From a virus, in IMG/VR virus record IMGVR_UViG_3300050821_016542, positions 1 through 37,032 of that record: a DNA stretch of 37,032 nt. The stretch is one strand, 5' to 3'. The position numbers and the translations under genes are program-made. This document shows positions 1-6,201 of this stretch, in pieces (position 1 is the stretch's first letter; each line of letters begins with the position of its first letter). The notes under the pieces were generated by a model, which worked only from the letters and a program-made list of their open reading frames with translations, was not told the DNA's origin and did no database searches.

Positions 1-98
1 CTTATGGAATGATTAAAGTTGATTCAAATATGATCACAATAGGCCCCGCAGGGCCTGGATCTGGATTACCTATTCAGCAATTCACTTCAGCTGCTCCC
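1..98. repeat. 98-bp terminal direct repeat, left copy
   Basis: These 98 bases are identical to the last 98 bases of the window. A coding frame continues through the join without a break, so the contig is a closed circle with assembly overlap, or a circularly permuted or terminally redundant linear genome. An exact repeat of this short length inside a coding region fits an assembler overlap better than a biological terminal repeat. That last point is inference. Confidence 0.95.
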
Positions 99-146
99 AT
101 GGGATGGGAAAAATCAAAATACAATTGGCCTCTTAACGTGCTTTAA
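1..146 (+). CDS. C-terminal end of tail-associated paralog (gene split by the contig ends)
   Basis: This is the last part of the gene that begins near the right end of the window. Read across the circular junction, the frame enters at base 3 and ends at a TAA after the residues MGWEKSKYNWPLNVL. The joined protein is about 216 aa. The C-terminal piece contains GPAGPGSGLP, a short collagen-like Gly/Pro stretch common in phage fibre proteins. It lies 11 bp upstream of the next member of the same family. Confidence 0.85.
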   Translation, partial: YGMIKVDSNMITIGPAGPGSGLPIQQFTSAAPMGWEKSKYNWPLNVL

Positions 147-157
147 AAGGATTTTAT

Positions 158-817
158 ATGGCATTTGATCTCACATTACTCAATATAGGACGAGGTCGTT
201 TCAGTAACTATGCGTGTCCTCCTAATTCAGCTATTCATAATTACACCTCTAATGATGATATTGTCCTGATGCTTTCTTCAGGCTATTTCCCATCTTATTT
301 AGGTTATAGCGCGGATGAGGTGAAAGTAGGGGATTTATTAATTTTAAATTCCTGGCTTGCTCCTGGCATTGCTAATGATCATAGCATGAATTGTATTATT
401 CAGGGTGTTAACCCTATTCAGCTTTATTCACTCAATCAAGCGAATTATAATAATTATTCTGCACCCTATACGGGCGGTTCAAGTGGAAGCATGAATTTTG
501 CTTTTTTCAGAGATCCCTTTGGATTTGTGACTTTTTTTATCCTTAATACTTTTACAATTAATACAAATACAGGAGGAGGTAAACTTACTTTAACTTTTAG
601 TGTTCCTCCTATTTATCAACCTAATTCTAATTTTGGTTCAGGCGGCGTATTGGCTCCAATTCCATGTACCGTTGGCTCTTTAGGGAATTCACCTATTATT
701 TTAGATGTCCGAATTAATACCTCAATTGTGATTAGTCAAATGCCTGATCAAAATATTGGGGGGAATGCATCTATTGCGGTTCATAACAATGAATTTACAT
801 ATCTTGGTGCATCTTAA
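158..817 (+). CDS. tail-associated protein, member of a four-gene paralogous family
   Basis: A 219-aa protein with no signal peptide or membrane segment, rich in Ser, Asn, Thr and aromatic residues as in beta-structured tail proteins. It shares with the genes just before the right end an N-terminal MAF start, a GRGRFSN/GRGIFNN motif, a Ser-Asn-Asp motif near residue 32, the GYFP signature near residue 42 and a C-terminal QMP...GG..(S/T)(I/V)..HN block. The start is set by the AAAAGGATTTTAT leader used by its paralogs. It ends the string of fibre or spike-region genes and is likely a virion or receptor-interaction component. The exact role is unknown. A run of six G at 758-763 sits at the position of an eight-G run in its closest paralog. 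Confidence 0.8.
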   Translation: MAFDLTLLNIGRGRFSNYACPPNSAIHNYTSNDDIVLMLSSGYFPSYLGYSADEVKVGDLLILNSWLAPGIANDHSMNCIIQGVNPIQLYSLNQANYNNYSAPYTGGSSGSMNFAFFRDPFGFVTFFILNTFTINTNTGGGKLTLTFSVPPIYQPNSNFGSGGVLAPIPCTVGSLGNSPIILDVRINTSIVISQMPDQNIGGNASIAVHNNEFTYLGAS

Positions 818-834
818 TTCATGAATTTAGATGA

Positions 835-1032
835 ATGAAAAAACTATCGCAAAAAGATATAGAAGAATTGATTGCGATTTTAGAACATAGAAGAAAGTTA
901 AGGATAGCAAAGGAATTTATTACAAATAAGTATATTTTTATACCATTATGTATGGCTTTTGTCTATCTTGTGGACAATCCTAATATAGTGGTAGTGGATT
1001 TTGTGAAAAAAATATTATCTAAATTTATATAA
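835..1032 (+). CDS. small single-span membrane protein
   Basis: A 65-aa protein with a charged amphipathic N-terminus (residues 1-30, many Lys/Arg/Glu), one hydrophobic segment (about residues 33-52) and a basic C-terminal tail. No family recognised. Size, one membrane span and position at the end of the late operon would fit a holin or other lysis accessory, but no endolysin lies next to it, so this is only a suggestion. No strong ribosome binding site is visible; the start lies 18 bp after the previous stop. Confidence 0.45.
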   Translation: MKKLSQKDIEELIAILEHRRKLRIAKEFITNKYIFIPLCMAFVYLVDNPNIVVVDFVKKILSKFI

Positions 1033-1054
1033 AATTTCATTAAGGATGATGAAA

Positions 1055-1501
1055 ATGAAAAATCTATCAATTATTGGACATGTTGGTGCGCCTGTTTCTG
1101 TTATATTCACAGAAACAGGTAAAAAAGTGGGATCTTTTTCTGTAGCTGTTTCTGAAAGAACAACGAACAAACAAACAGGCGAAAAAGAACAAAAATCAGA
1201 TTGGTTCAAAGTCATCCTTTTTGGCTCTCTTGTTGACATTGCAGAAAAGTTTTTAGACAAAGGCTCTAAAGTTTATGTGCATGGCCAATTCAAAATTAAT
1301 AAGTGGACAGATAAAAATGGCATTCTTCAAACAACCATTGAAGTATTCGCTAATCAATTAGAATTTTTGAGCAGAATAGAAAAGGCTGAAAATGAAACAA
1401 CTACAACTCATAAGCCGTATAGCGAAACTAAAGCTTCATTTAATACTGGTAAACCTCAAAATACGCCTCCTACGTTTGATGACGAAGATATCCCCTTTTG
1501 A
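1055..1501 (+). CDS. ssb: single-stranded DNA-binding protein
   Basis: An OB-fold SSB of 148 aa. The N-terminal half carries the family pattern (IIGHVGAP...GSFSVAVSER...SDWFKVILFG...KGSKVYVHGQ), followed by a polar linker and the acidic tip DDEDIPF. That tip matches the bacterial SSB tail that recruits replication and repair partners, so this SSB probably plugs into host machinery. Methionines at 1046 and 1049 sit on top of the AAGG ribosome binding site, so the ATG nine bases downstream is chosen. It is the last rightward gene before the convergent early operon. It likely works with the RecT-like and RusA proteins encoded elsewhere here. Confidence 0.95.
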   Translation: MKNLSIIGHVGAPVSVIFTETGKKVGSFSVAVSERTTNKQTGEKEQKSDWFKVILFGSLVDIAEKFLDKGSKVYVHGQFKINKWTDKNGILQTTIEVFANQLEFLSRIEKAENETTTTHKPYSETKASFNTGKPQNTPPTFDDEDIPF

Positions 1502-1550
1502 TCGGGGGTAGAAGGCAAGAAGAGTTAATATTGTTTATTGCTTGAATTAT

Positions 1551-1733
1551 TTAGACATTTAATGAGAGAGCTTTCGTTACGTTATGTAAAGCAACTAATA
1601 GTAACTGGATATCTCTATCTTCCTGGTATTCTTCAAAAGCAACTTGTAAATAGGCAAACGACTCAATTGGGTCACGTAAAGCTTCAATAAGATCATCATG
1701 ATAACTTTTCGTATGCTTTAATAATTCAATCAT
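1551..1733 (-). CDS. short antidote-like protein lacking its HTH domain (copy 1)
   Basis: A 60-aa protein. The pattern YHDDLIEALRDP-ES-AYLQVAFEEY...LLLVALHNVTKAL follows the N-terminal helical half of HI1420-type addiction-module antidote proteins (Y..EL...L.DPE.A..YL.AA.EE...LFLLAL..VA.A). The family's usual XRE-type HTH of about 40 residues is missing because the frame stops right after this half. GGAG precedes the ATG, and the start overlaps the end of the upstream membrane-protein gene, so the two are probably coupled. No toxin partner is adjacent. Function is unknown; a dominant-negative partner for host antidotes is possible but speculative. Confidence 0.65.
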   Translation of the reverse strand: MIELLKHTKSYHDDLIEALRDPIESFAYLQVAFEEYQEDRDIQLLLVALHNVTKALSLNV

Positions 1734-1962
1734 TTTTCATCTCCTCTGTTTTTTCATCTTTTATTTTTTTTATAAAATTAATAGAGCATCGCATTGAAAA
1801 CCATAATACCACTATAAAAACAATTATAATGAATAAACATAAAAAAAAGAAATCTATACCCTTTTCTACTGCAAGAAAAAATAATACAATATTTGCTAAC
1901 ATTTCATTCATGAATTTTCCAATATCATAATTCGCAAAGTATAAAAGTAAATATGCGGTCAT
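1726..1962 (-). CDS. small membrane protein, two predicted spans
   Basis: About 78 aa. An N-terminal hydrophobic segment (MTAYLLLYFANY) is followed by a segment LANIVLFFLAV and a long one FFFLCLFIIIVFIVVLWF, then a basic C-terminal tail. The topology is probably two to three spans with a cytoplasmic tail. The frame stays open upstream to base 2043 but would then overlap the DUF1640 gene by about 60 bp, so the internal ATG is preferred. No clear ribosome binding site is visible, and translation may be coupled to the upstream gene. Its last codons overlap the start of the following gene. No family recognised. Confidence 0.5.
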   Translation of the reverse strand: MTAYLLLYFANYDIGKFMNEMLANIVLFFLAVEKGIDFFFLCLFIIIVFIVVLWFSMRCSINFIKKIKDEKTEEMKND

Positions 1963-1979
1963 AATTATTTTAACTGCAT

Positions 1980-2261
1980 TTAGTTTATAAAAATCTTTAC
2001 CACTAAGGTTGTAACCATGGCTAATGTAAACCCATTCATCCAATGCAATAACCTAAACTTACCCTCAAAATTAATCTTAATTTCTTTAATTTCTGATTTT
2101 ATTTCTGATTCTACTCTCAATAGATCAGCTTGAGTAACTAGACTTGTGTTCAGAGTTTCTGAAAATGCCATATTCATGGCTTTTGCTTGTTTAGTATTAA
2201 AGGCTCCATTTTCTTGGAGCGTTTCGACAAATTTTAGTGTGTCGAATGCAGGTAATGACAT
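1980..2261 (-). CDS. DUF1640-like coiled-coil membrane-anchored protein
   Basis: A 93-aa protein with the DUF1640 (CCDC90-like) layout: an N-terminal block FDTLKFVETLQENG.N.KQA (residues 6-25), a TQADL motif leading into a coiled coil (E.EIKSEIKEI), and a C-terminal transmembrane helix (GFTLAMVTTLVVKIF). DUF1640 proteins are widespread in proteobacteria, with no settled bacterial function. The start is preceded by AAGGAGTAAATATC, a leader almost identical to that of the next gene upstream. It is flanked by two HTH-less antidote-like genes. Confidence 0.75.
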   Translation of the reverse strand: MSLPAFDTLKFVETLQENGAFNTKQAKAMNMAFSETLNTSLVTQADLLRVESEIKSEIKEIKINFEGKFRLLHWMNGFTLAMVTTLVVKIFIN

Positions 2262-2266
2262 GATAT

Positions 2267-2473
2267 TTACTCCTTATATTTGTGAGCTTCCAGTACCTTG
2301 TGTAAACCCTTTAATAAGGATGTGATGTCTTCTTCATCCTCTTCATATTCTTCTACAATAGTGTATAAATAGGTAAGTAATTCACTTGGTTTAAGTAAAC
2401 TTTCCATAAGTTCATCATGATAAATTTTATCATCATCTACAACTAATTCATTTAAGCATAATTCATCTTTCAT
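2267..2473 (-). CDS. short antidote-like protein lacking its HTH domain (copy 2)
   Basis: A 68-aa acidic protein with the same architecture as the gene at 1551-1733: YHDELMESLLKPSE..TYLYTIVEEYEED...LLKGLHKVLEA. It matches the N-terminal half of HI1420-type antidotes and stops before the HTH. An AAGGAGTAAATATC leader precedes the ATG, as in the neighbouring DUF1640 gene. The two copies share pattern but are quite diverged, so this is an old duplication or two separate captures. No toxin gene is next to it. Confidence 0.65.
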   Translation of the reverse strand: MKDELCLNELVVDDDKIYHDELMESLLKPSELLTYLYTIVEEYEEDEEDITSLLKGLHKVLEAHKYKE

Positions 2474-2478
2474 GATAT

Positions 2479-2673
2479 TTACTCCTTACATTTTTGTTTA
2501 TTCAAACATTTTTTTCTTATAATTAGAATTTCTTTTGGTGCTTTAATATTTAACCATACCTGCCTTCCAGATATTTTATTGAGTGTGAGCTCTATATCCT
2601 CCCCGATAAGTATTTTTTGTCCATCACCAATTTCTTCATCTTTTTTCGGCATACTTATTGATAGAGATAACAT
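2479..2673 (-). CDS. divergent CsrA-like RNA-binding protein
   Basis: A 64-aa protein. From about residue 23 it follows the CsrA fold: IGEDIELTL-KISGRQVWLNIKAPKEILIIRKK aligns with IGDDI.ITVL..KGNQVRIGI.APKEV.VHREE. The N-terminal MLSLS resembles strand 1 (MLILT) but is followed by an insertion (MPKKDEEIGDGQK) replacing the usual TR.VGE. Residues equivalent to CsrA Leu4 and Arg44, known to be key for RNA contact, are kept. It is the second CsrA-type gene on this genome. AAGGAT lies upstream of the ATG, and a perfect stem-loop lies further upstream in its leader. It may bind other RNAs or form mixed dimers with the canonical copy (inference). Confidence 0.7.
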   Translation of the reverse strand: MLSLSISMPKKDEEIGDGQKILIGEDIELTLNKISGRQVWLNIKAPKEILIIRKKCLNKQKCKE

Positions 2674-2710
2674 ATTCTGATATCCTTATAGAGTATGTTG
2701 GTCATACAGT

Positions 2711-2748
2711 AATACGTGGCCTTAGTGTAAAAACTATTGCCACGTATT
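2711..2748. terminator. 10-bp perfect stem-loop in the leader of the divergent CsrA-like gene
   Basis: AATACGTGGC and its exact reverse complement GCCACGTATT flank an 18-base loop, and six T follow on the plus strand. Read rightward it looks like an intrinsic terminator. Read in the direction of the local operon (leftward) it sits just after one gene and in the leader of the next, so it may be an intra-operon terminator, attenuator or stability element. Confidence 0.6.
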
Positions 2749-2750
2749 TT

Positions 2751-2951
2751 TTAAGTATTAATATTTTTTAATATTTTTAATATCTTATGCCTATCTTTTA
2801 TATTGTTTTTTATTGATTCTTGGTCAAGTTTAATGACAGCTGTATTGTATTTTAATAAATTAAGTAATTCTTTTTCTTCATATTTTTCCCATGCAAGAAA
2901 TGCTCTTTCTTTTATTGGCCAATCCTTAAACTCATCCCATTGACTACTCAT
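2751..2951 (-). CDS. hypothetical protein, 66 aa
   Basis: A soluble, Lys/Glu-rich, helical protein with an aromatic N-terminus (SSQWDEFKDWPIKERAFLAW). No family recognised. A strong AAAGGGAG ribosome binding site precedes the ATG. The gene is followed directly by the 10-bp stem-loop. Early operon context suggests a small regulatory or host-takeover protein, but nothing in the sequence identifies it. Confidence 0.7.
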   Translation of the reverse strand: MSSQWDEFKDWPIKERAFLAWEKYEEKELLNLLKYNTAVIKLDQESIKNNIKDRHKILKILKNINT

Positions 2952-3045
2952 GGCTAACTCCCTTTAATTTTGTAGTTAAATGTTCATTCATATCATTATG
3001 ATGTTTGATGAAGTCCAAGTCTAGTGTTAATATTAGGGTGATCAT
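2944..3045 (-). CDS. possible 33-aa small protein or leader peptide
   Basis: A frame of 33 codons starts MITLILTLDLDF and is preceded by AAGGAAAACAATC, a good ribosome binding site. Its stop overlaps the start of the next gene, as coupled phage genes often do. It fills what would otherwise be a gap of about 165 bp. No homology can be judged at this length. It could be a real micro-protein or a translational coupler. Confidence 0.4.
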   Translation of the reverse strand: MITLILTLDLDFIKHHNDMNEHLTTKLKGVSHE

Positions 3046-3076
3046 GATTGTTTTCCTTGGTTTATAGTCATGATAA

Positions 3077-3109
3077 TGACATGCATATTTACAAATGCTA
3101 TGCATGTCA
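3077..3109. other. 10-bp perfect inverted repeat (hairpin)
   Basis: TGACATGCAT and ATGCATGTCA flank a 13-base spacer just downstream of a leftward gene. There is no T run, so it is a weak terminator candidate. An RNA stability hairpin or a protein-binding palindrome are alternatives. Confidence 0.55.
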
Positions 3110-3116
3110 TATAAGA

Positions 3117-3389
3117 TTACTTATTCATTTCTGATGCATAATCAATAAGAGGCTTCATGCATTCAGGGATAACATAATTTATTGCATGATCTAATCCCAT
3201 TAAATAAGCCTCTCCCTTCATAGGGCATATCATATAGCCATGTTTTTCTATATCTGAAAGCGTTATATCACTTTCGTTTACTAACTCTATGAATTCTTTA
3301 TATTCAGTCAAAATATTTTTTAACTTATTAAATGTATCTAATAAGTTATTGACAGTAGCTAAATTTAAGGTTAAATTCTTATCAGCCAT
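3117..3389 (-). CDS. hypothetical protein, 90 aa
   Basis: A soluble, mostly helical acidic protein with two Cys-containing stretches (GYMICPMKGEAYLMG and PECMKPL). It starts MADKNLTLNLATVNNLLDTF. A consensus AAAGGAGAACAATT leader precedes the ATG. No family recognised. It is bracketed by two strong hairpins, which may set its dosage separately from its neighbours. Confidence 0.7.
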   Translation of the reverse strand: MADKNLTLNLATVNNLLDTFNKLKNILTEYKEFIELVNESDITLSDIEKHGYMICPMKGEAYLMGLDHAINYVIPECMKPLIDYASEMNK

Positions 3390-3418
3390 AATTGTTCTCC
3401 TTTAAGTGATTATGGTTA

Positions 3419-3458
3419 GTGACAGGTATGTTTTGCGTTAAACTTACATACTTGTCAC
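3419..3458. other. 13-bp near-perfect stem-loop between early genes
   Basis: GTGACAGGTATGT pairs with ACATACTTGTCAC with one G-T pair, around a 14-base loop. It separates the Gp157-like gene from the next gene downstream in the leftward operon. There is no U run on the leftward transcript, so an RNA-processing or stability hairpin is as likely as a terminator. Confidence 0.55.
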
Positions 3459-3460
3459 GC

Positions 3461-3967
3461 TTATTTTATTACTAATGACATTCCTTGAGTTAATTGAGCA
3501 CCAGGAATATCAATGCCTTTTTTTAAATCTGACTTAACATAAGCCTTATCTACGGATGTTATGACCTTCGTTACGTAGTAGTTTTCTGGTATTAATTTCT
3601 CATCGATAATATCAAGCGCATGCGGACTGAGTCTTGTTGATGCTCCAAATTTGTAAAAAGATTTATCCAGACGTGATATTTCTTTTATATTCGCAAGACT
3701 CATCGAATTTAGAATGTAGTTTTCACAACTTTTCACATGTTTCTCTAAGCGTTCTTTCTTTTCTTTGAAGTCATCTATTGCAGCTTTAATGCCCACTATT
3801 TCATATTCCGTGTTTTTAATATGATTAAGGAGACTAAGTACATTTTCTTCGAAAGTACCCCCCAATCCCTCTAATGTATCTCTTATTACCTCTTCTGGCA
3901 TCTCATCGATGGACATCAAATGATCATAGGCTTCTTTGTATTCATTCGCAAGTTTAAATAAGTTCAT
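3461..3967 (-). CDS. Siphovirus Gp157-family protein
   Basis: A 168-aa protein matching the Gp157 family end to end: an N-terminal DEMPEEVIRDTLEGLGGTFEE-type block (residues 21-41), a long central coiled coil (residues 46-95) and a C-terminal domain with LIPENYYV and K..DIPGAQL motifs. Gp157 proteins occur in phage recombination modules beside single-strand annealing proteins and have been linked to phage resistance in streptococci. Their biochemical role is unclear. Here it follows the RecT-like gene by 12 bp with AAAAGGAAAAATC before the ATG, so the two are surely co-expressed. Confidence 0.9.
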   Translation of the reverse strand: MNLFKLANEYKEAYDHLMSIDEMPEEVIRDTLEGLGGTFEENVLSLLNHIKNTEYEIVGIKAAIDDFKEKKERLEKHVKSCENYILNSMSLANIKEISRLDKSFYKFGASTRLSPHALDIIDEKLIPENYYVTKVITSVDKAYVKSDLKKGIDIPGAQLTQGMSLVIK

Positions 3968-3979
3968 GATTTTTCCTTT

Positions 3980-4846
3980 TTAGTTCGTACCCATGATTAC
4001 TTTTTCCATTTCTTCTACATTGGCTGCATAATTTGGAGTCTCAGTGACTTTATTTTTTTCCTCTATAATAGCTAATTTAGCTTTCATGCTATTTTTTGCA
4101 GCTATCATTTCATCAAGGATAGATTGAGGTTGAGGGGGGATGCATAGCTTCGTTGCAACATGATAATAACCACCAAAAACATCTTTTAGAGAATTTATGT
4201 CAGTACATGCATTAATTTCGTTTTTAACATTTTCAATGTTAAATTCGTGGTTATTATTTTCTTCTTTATTTTGGTTATGATCTTCTTCTTTAACTTCTTC
4301 GTATTCACCTTCAATAGGTTTCCTTTCTAATTTAGTCGTAGATGAATGATCATCCGAATCCTCCAGCTCTTCTTTTGCGTAAAATCCAGATAGAACCCCT
4401 GGATAAATGGCTCTAATTGCTTCACTAATGACTCTTGCTCTGAGCATTTGTGCTGGGTATTTATGCCATGATGTATCTATTACATCACTTCTTATTAACC
4501 TTGCTTTTTTAGCTCTTTCCATGTCCCATGATATAGCTATCTCTCCTCCTTTTGGATGTGAAAAAACAGCGGATGCTATATCATCGGTAGATTTAGTCCA
4601 TTTAACTTTACCTCCTGCTTCTTGAAATCTTGCAAGCATCACATCAGCTTTTAAGCTAGGCTTTCCTTTAATAACGTGATACTCCATAACTGCTCTAGCG
4701 GGATGTATTTTTTCTGATTGTGCAATGGCCATTAACGCAAATGCTTCTTCTTTACTTCTTGACATTCCACTTCTATGCAATGCGTTTGCTAGCTTTTCAA
4801 AATCATTAACTGAATTAAAACATGATAACTCATTATTTTGTTTCAT
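3980..4846 (-). CDS. putative RecT-like single-strand annealing protein
   Basis: A 288-aa protein. Residues 1-165 hold the conserved part: helical N-terminus, then YHVIKGKPSLKADVMLARFQ, a beta section with FSHPKGGEIAISW, and WHKYPAQMLRARVISEAIR leading to YPGVLSGFYAKEELED. This succession (active substrate phrase, SW...KYP.QML.AR, then G.Y..EE) is that of phage recombinase-type proteins usually annotated RecT or recombination protein. Residues 166-288 are an acidic, low-complexity linker and a helical tail. Paired with a Gp157-like gene, SSB and RusA, a role in annealing-type recombination is likely. The ATG follows GGAG. Confidence is moderate on function, high on the gene. Confidence 0.75.
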   Translation of the reverse strand: MKQNNELSCFNSVNDFEKLANALHRSGMSRSKEEAFALMAIAQSEKIHPARAVMEYHVIKGKPSLKADVMLARFQEAGGKVKWTKSTDDIASAVFSHPKGGEIAISWDMERAKKARLIRSDVIDTSWHKYPAQMLRARVISEAIRAIYPGVLSGFYAKEELEDSDDHSSTTKLERKPIEGEYEEVKEEDHNQNKEENNNHEFNIENVKNEINACTDINSLKDVFGGYYHVATKLCIPPQPQSILDEMIAAKNSMKAKLAIIEEKNKVTETPNYAANVEEMEKVIMGTN

Positions 4847-4874
4847 TTTTAAACTCCATTTTCAATTGAACTAT

Positions 4875-5060
4875 TTATTCAGATTTAATACGATTAAAAA
4901 TCTCTTCTCGATGCACAGGCACTTCCTTATTTGCTATTACGCCAATACGAACTTGGTTACCTTGAACGCTTAATAGGGTCACTTTAATTAGACCATTAAT
5001 TGTCTCGTTCTCATTACCAATCATAAAACTTTCACCAACACGTCTTGTAAAAACCAACAT
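4875..5060 (-). CDS. csrA: CsrA-type global RNA-binding regulator
   Basis: A textbook 61-aa Csr[16 protein letters not shown] at the N-terminus, then [15 protein letters not shown] and the [13 protein letters not shown]-terminal block with the RNA-contacting Arg. CsrA dimers bind GGA in hairpin loops near ribosome binding sites and change translation and stability. Small RNAs with many GGA loops titrate it. GAGG seven bases before the ATG fixes the start; an upstream in-frame ATG four codons earlier lies too close. On a phage it could reprogramme host metabolism or virulence, as proposed for CsrA paralogs on mobile elements of Legionella. A second, divergent copy lies 2.2 kb downstream in the same operon. 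Confidence 0.95.
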   Translation of the reverse strand: MLVFTRRVGESFMIGNENETINGLIKVTLLSVQGNQVRIGVIANKEVPVHREEIFNRIKSE

Positions 5061-5077
5061 TATATGCCTCACTACAG

Positions 5078-5236
5078 TTATTCGCCTATGAAATGGTATA
5101 GTTTTTCAATGCCTATGCTAAGTTTTTCTTCGTCTTCCTCCCTTAACTTTCTATCGAAAGCATAATCTTGTTCATCGCAATAATTATACTCATGAGAGTA
5201 ACAATTTGTAATAGAATCCATGTGCTGTTCATTCAT
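5078..5236 (-). CDS. small acidic hypothetical protein, 52 aa
   Basis: A 52-codon frame starting [19 protein letters not shown] and ending HFIGE. AGGAG lies seven bases before the chosen ATG, and another in-frame ATG two codons earlier is too close to it. It fits exactly between its neighbours, with 2 bp after the upstream gene. Rich in Glu, Asp and Tyr, with two Cys. No family recognised. Spacing and ribosome binding site support a real gene. Confidence 0.6.
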   Translation of the reverse strand: MNEQHMDSITNCYSHEYNYCDEQDYAFDRKLREEDEEKLSIGIEKLYHFIGE

Positions 5237-5238
5237 TT

Positions 5239-5499
5239 TCATTCTCCTGGAAAGTATGTTTCATCGATTATCTGTTCGAGAGTGAATATGTTTTTCTCTC
5301 TTTTATTAAATACTGATTTTACAGTATTTAGTAAAAATTCTTTATTAATTTTTTCTCTTAATTTTTTAATTAATGATTTTTTTTCATCATTAATGTTAAT
5401 AAAATTATTTTCAATTGTATCAATAAGTAATTTTATTTTTTCTTTTTTTCCATGAATATTATTTATCTCTAGTGTGAAATCCCTGTAAAATTTATCCAT
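5239..5499 (-). CDS. small protein with a DUF29-type C-terminal motif
   Basis: An 86-aa basic, helical protein (MDKFYRDFTLEINN...) that ends in FTLEQIIDETYFPGE. That ending is the C-terminal signature of DUF29 proteins (P.(S/T)LEQ(I/L)LD..F.P). The rest of a DUF29 domain is not obvious, so it is either a very diverged member or an unrelated helical body carrying the same tail. The frame is open 14 codons further upstream, but GGGAG sits just before the chosen ATG. Five other proteins near 15-17 kb share the tail. Confidence 0.7.
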   Translation of the reverse strand: MDKFYRDFTLEINNIHGKKEKIKLLIDTIENNFININDEKKSLIKKLREKINKEFLLNTVKSVFNKREKNIFTLEQIIDETYFPGE

Positions 5500-5541
5500 T
5501 TTTTTTCTCCCACGAATCCCATGTAGTATTTTTATCCACAT

Positions 5542-5715
5542 CTATTTTGTTTTCCAGTACATTTCTGTTTTAATCTCTTGAAAGTAATTAGTAATAAATT
5601 CGTGTTGTTTAGGAACAAGTTTAAGTTTATTTATCAGATACTGAATGGTTGTAATATGGGTTAAATTGGTTAGTGCATGCTCTTCTGTAATATCTTTGAT
5701 GTATAAATTTTTCAT
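5542..5715 (-). CDS. small hypothetical protein, 57 aa
   Basis: A 57-codon frame beginning MKNLYIKDITEEHALTNLTH and ending EMYWKTK, preceded by an excellent GGAGG. Its leader (CAAACATGGAGGATAAAAATG) is nearly the same as that of the next gene upstream, so a leader and perhaps a gene were duplicated. The product is soluble and probably helical. No family recognised. Confidence 0.6.
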   Translation of the reverse strand: MKNLYIKDITEEHALTNLTHITTIQYLINKLKLVPKQHEFITNYFQEIKTEMYWKTK

Positions 5716-5787
5716 TTTTATCCTCCATGTTTGTTTTGATTTCCTATATTCCTCGATTTACTCGAGGAATATTTAAAGTTGGATGAG

Positions 5788-6012
5788 TTATAGAGTAATT
5801 TTTTCCAATATCCCAATAACTCTTTTAATTTCATTAAAATTTACTTGAAATCTCTTACCAAGTATTGAGAATGTTCCGTTAATGTTCTTTTCGTTTATTA
5901 AACTTAGCGGTATATCCAGGCTGACTGCTTTAGCGTATACAGCGCAAGCTATAAGTAAGTCTTTAGTATCGATAGTTCCTTCAAGTTCGTCTAAGTTAAT
6001 TAAGTTACTCAT
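5788..6012 (-). CDS. first gene of the leftward early operon, hypothetical, 74 aa
   Basis: A soluble 74-aa protein (MSNLINLDELEGTIDTKDLL...) with a hydrophobic central helix LLIACAVYAKAVSLDIPLSL and a basic C-terminal half with FSILGKRFQVNFNEIKRVIGIL. No family recognised. GGAG precedes the ATG. It is the first gene after the leftward promoter and so is probably expressed immediately after entry. An early takeover or regulatory role is inferred only from position. Confidence 0.7.
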   Translation of the reverse strand: MSNLINLDELEGTIDTKDLLIACAVYAKAVSLDIPLSLINEKNINGTFSILGKRFQVNFNEIKRVIGILEKITL

Positions 6013-6052
6013 TTTTTATTCTCCATGTTTGTTTTAATTCCTGATGAGGTGA

Positions 6053-6080
6053 AGTATACGTGAGAAAGAGACGTTGTCAA
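6053..6080 (-). promoter_or_regulatory. leftward sigma-70 early promoter
   Basis: On the minus strand TTGACA (6080-6075) and TATACT (6058-6053) are separated by 16 bp, close to consensus. It would drive the operon that starts with the gene ending at 5788. It is divergent from the rightward promoter about 60 bp away. Confidence 0.8.
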
Positions 6081-6097
6081 CACTTATCTACTCAAAT

Positions 6098-6111
6098 AGA
6101 CAATATTGTCT
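6098..6111. promoter_or_regulatory. 14-bp perfect palindrome, candidate operator
   Basis: AGACAATATTGTCT is a perfect dyad midway between the divergent early promoters. This is where a lambda- or P22-like switch would place a repressor operator. The likely ligand is not known; the HTH protein encoded just to the right is one candidate. Confidence 0.6.
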
Positions 6112-6140
6112 TTTAAAGAAAATTTCCAAAACGAACGTTA

Positions 6141-6169
6141 TTGACACTAAGAGACGCTAGTGCCATAAT
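6141..6169 (+). promoter_or_regulatory. rightward sigma-70 early promoter with a dyad in its spacer
   Basis: TTGACA and CATAAT are separated by exactly 17 bp. Within the spacer CACTA and TAGTG (6145-6162) form an inverted repeat overlapping the -35 end, a classic place for repression. It drives the rightward operon starting with the HTH gene. Confidence 0.8.
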
Positions 6170-6201
6170 GTTGGCTAAAGAACATTGGGGAGGTGGGAAA
6201 A

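Noticed and set aside
1015-1260. Leftward 81-codon frame opposite ssb
   Set aside because: Antisense shadow of a strongly conserved gene, no ribosome binding site.
5532-5540. Single perfect DnaA box TTATCCACA
   Set aside because: Isolated, between two closely packed genes, with no partner boxes or AT-rich gap; likely chance.
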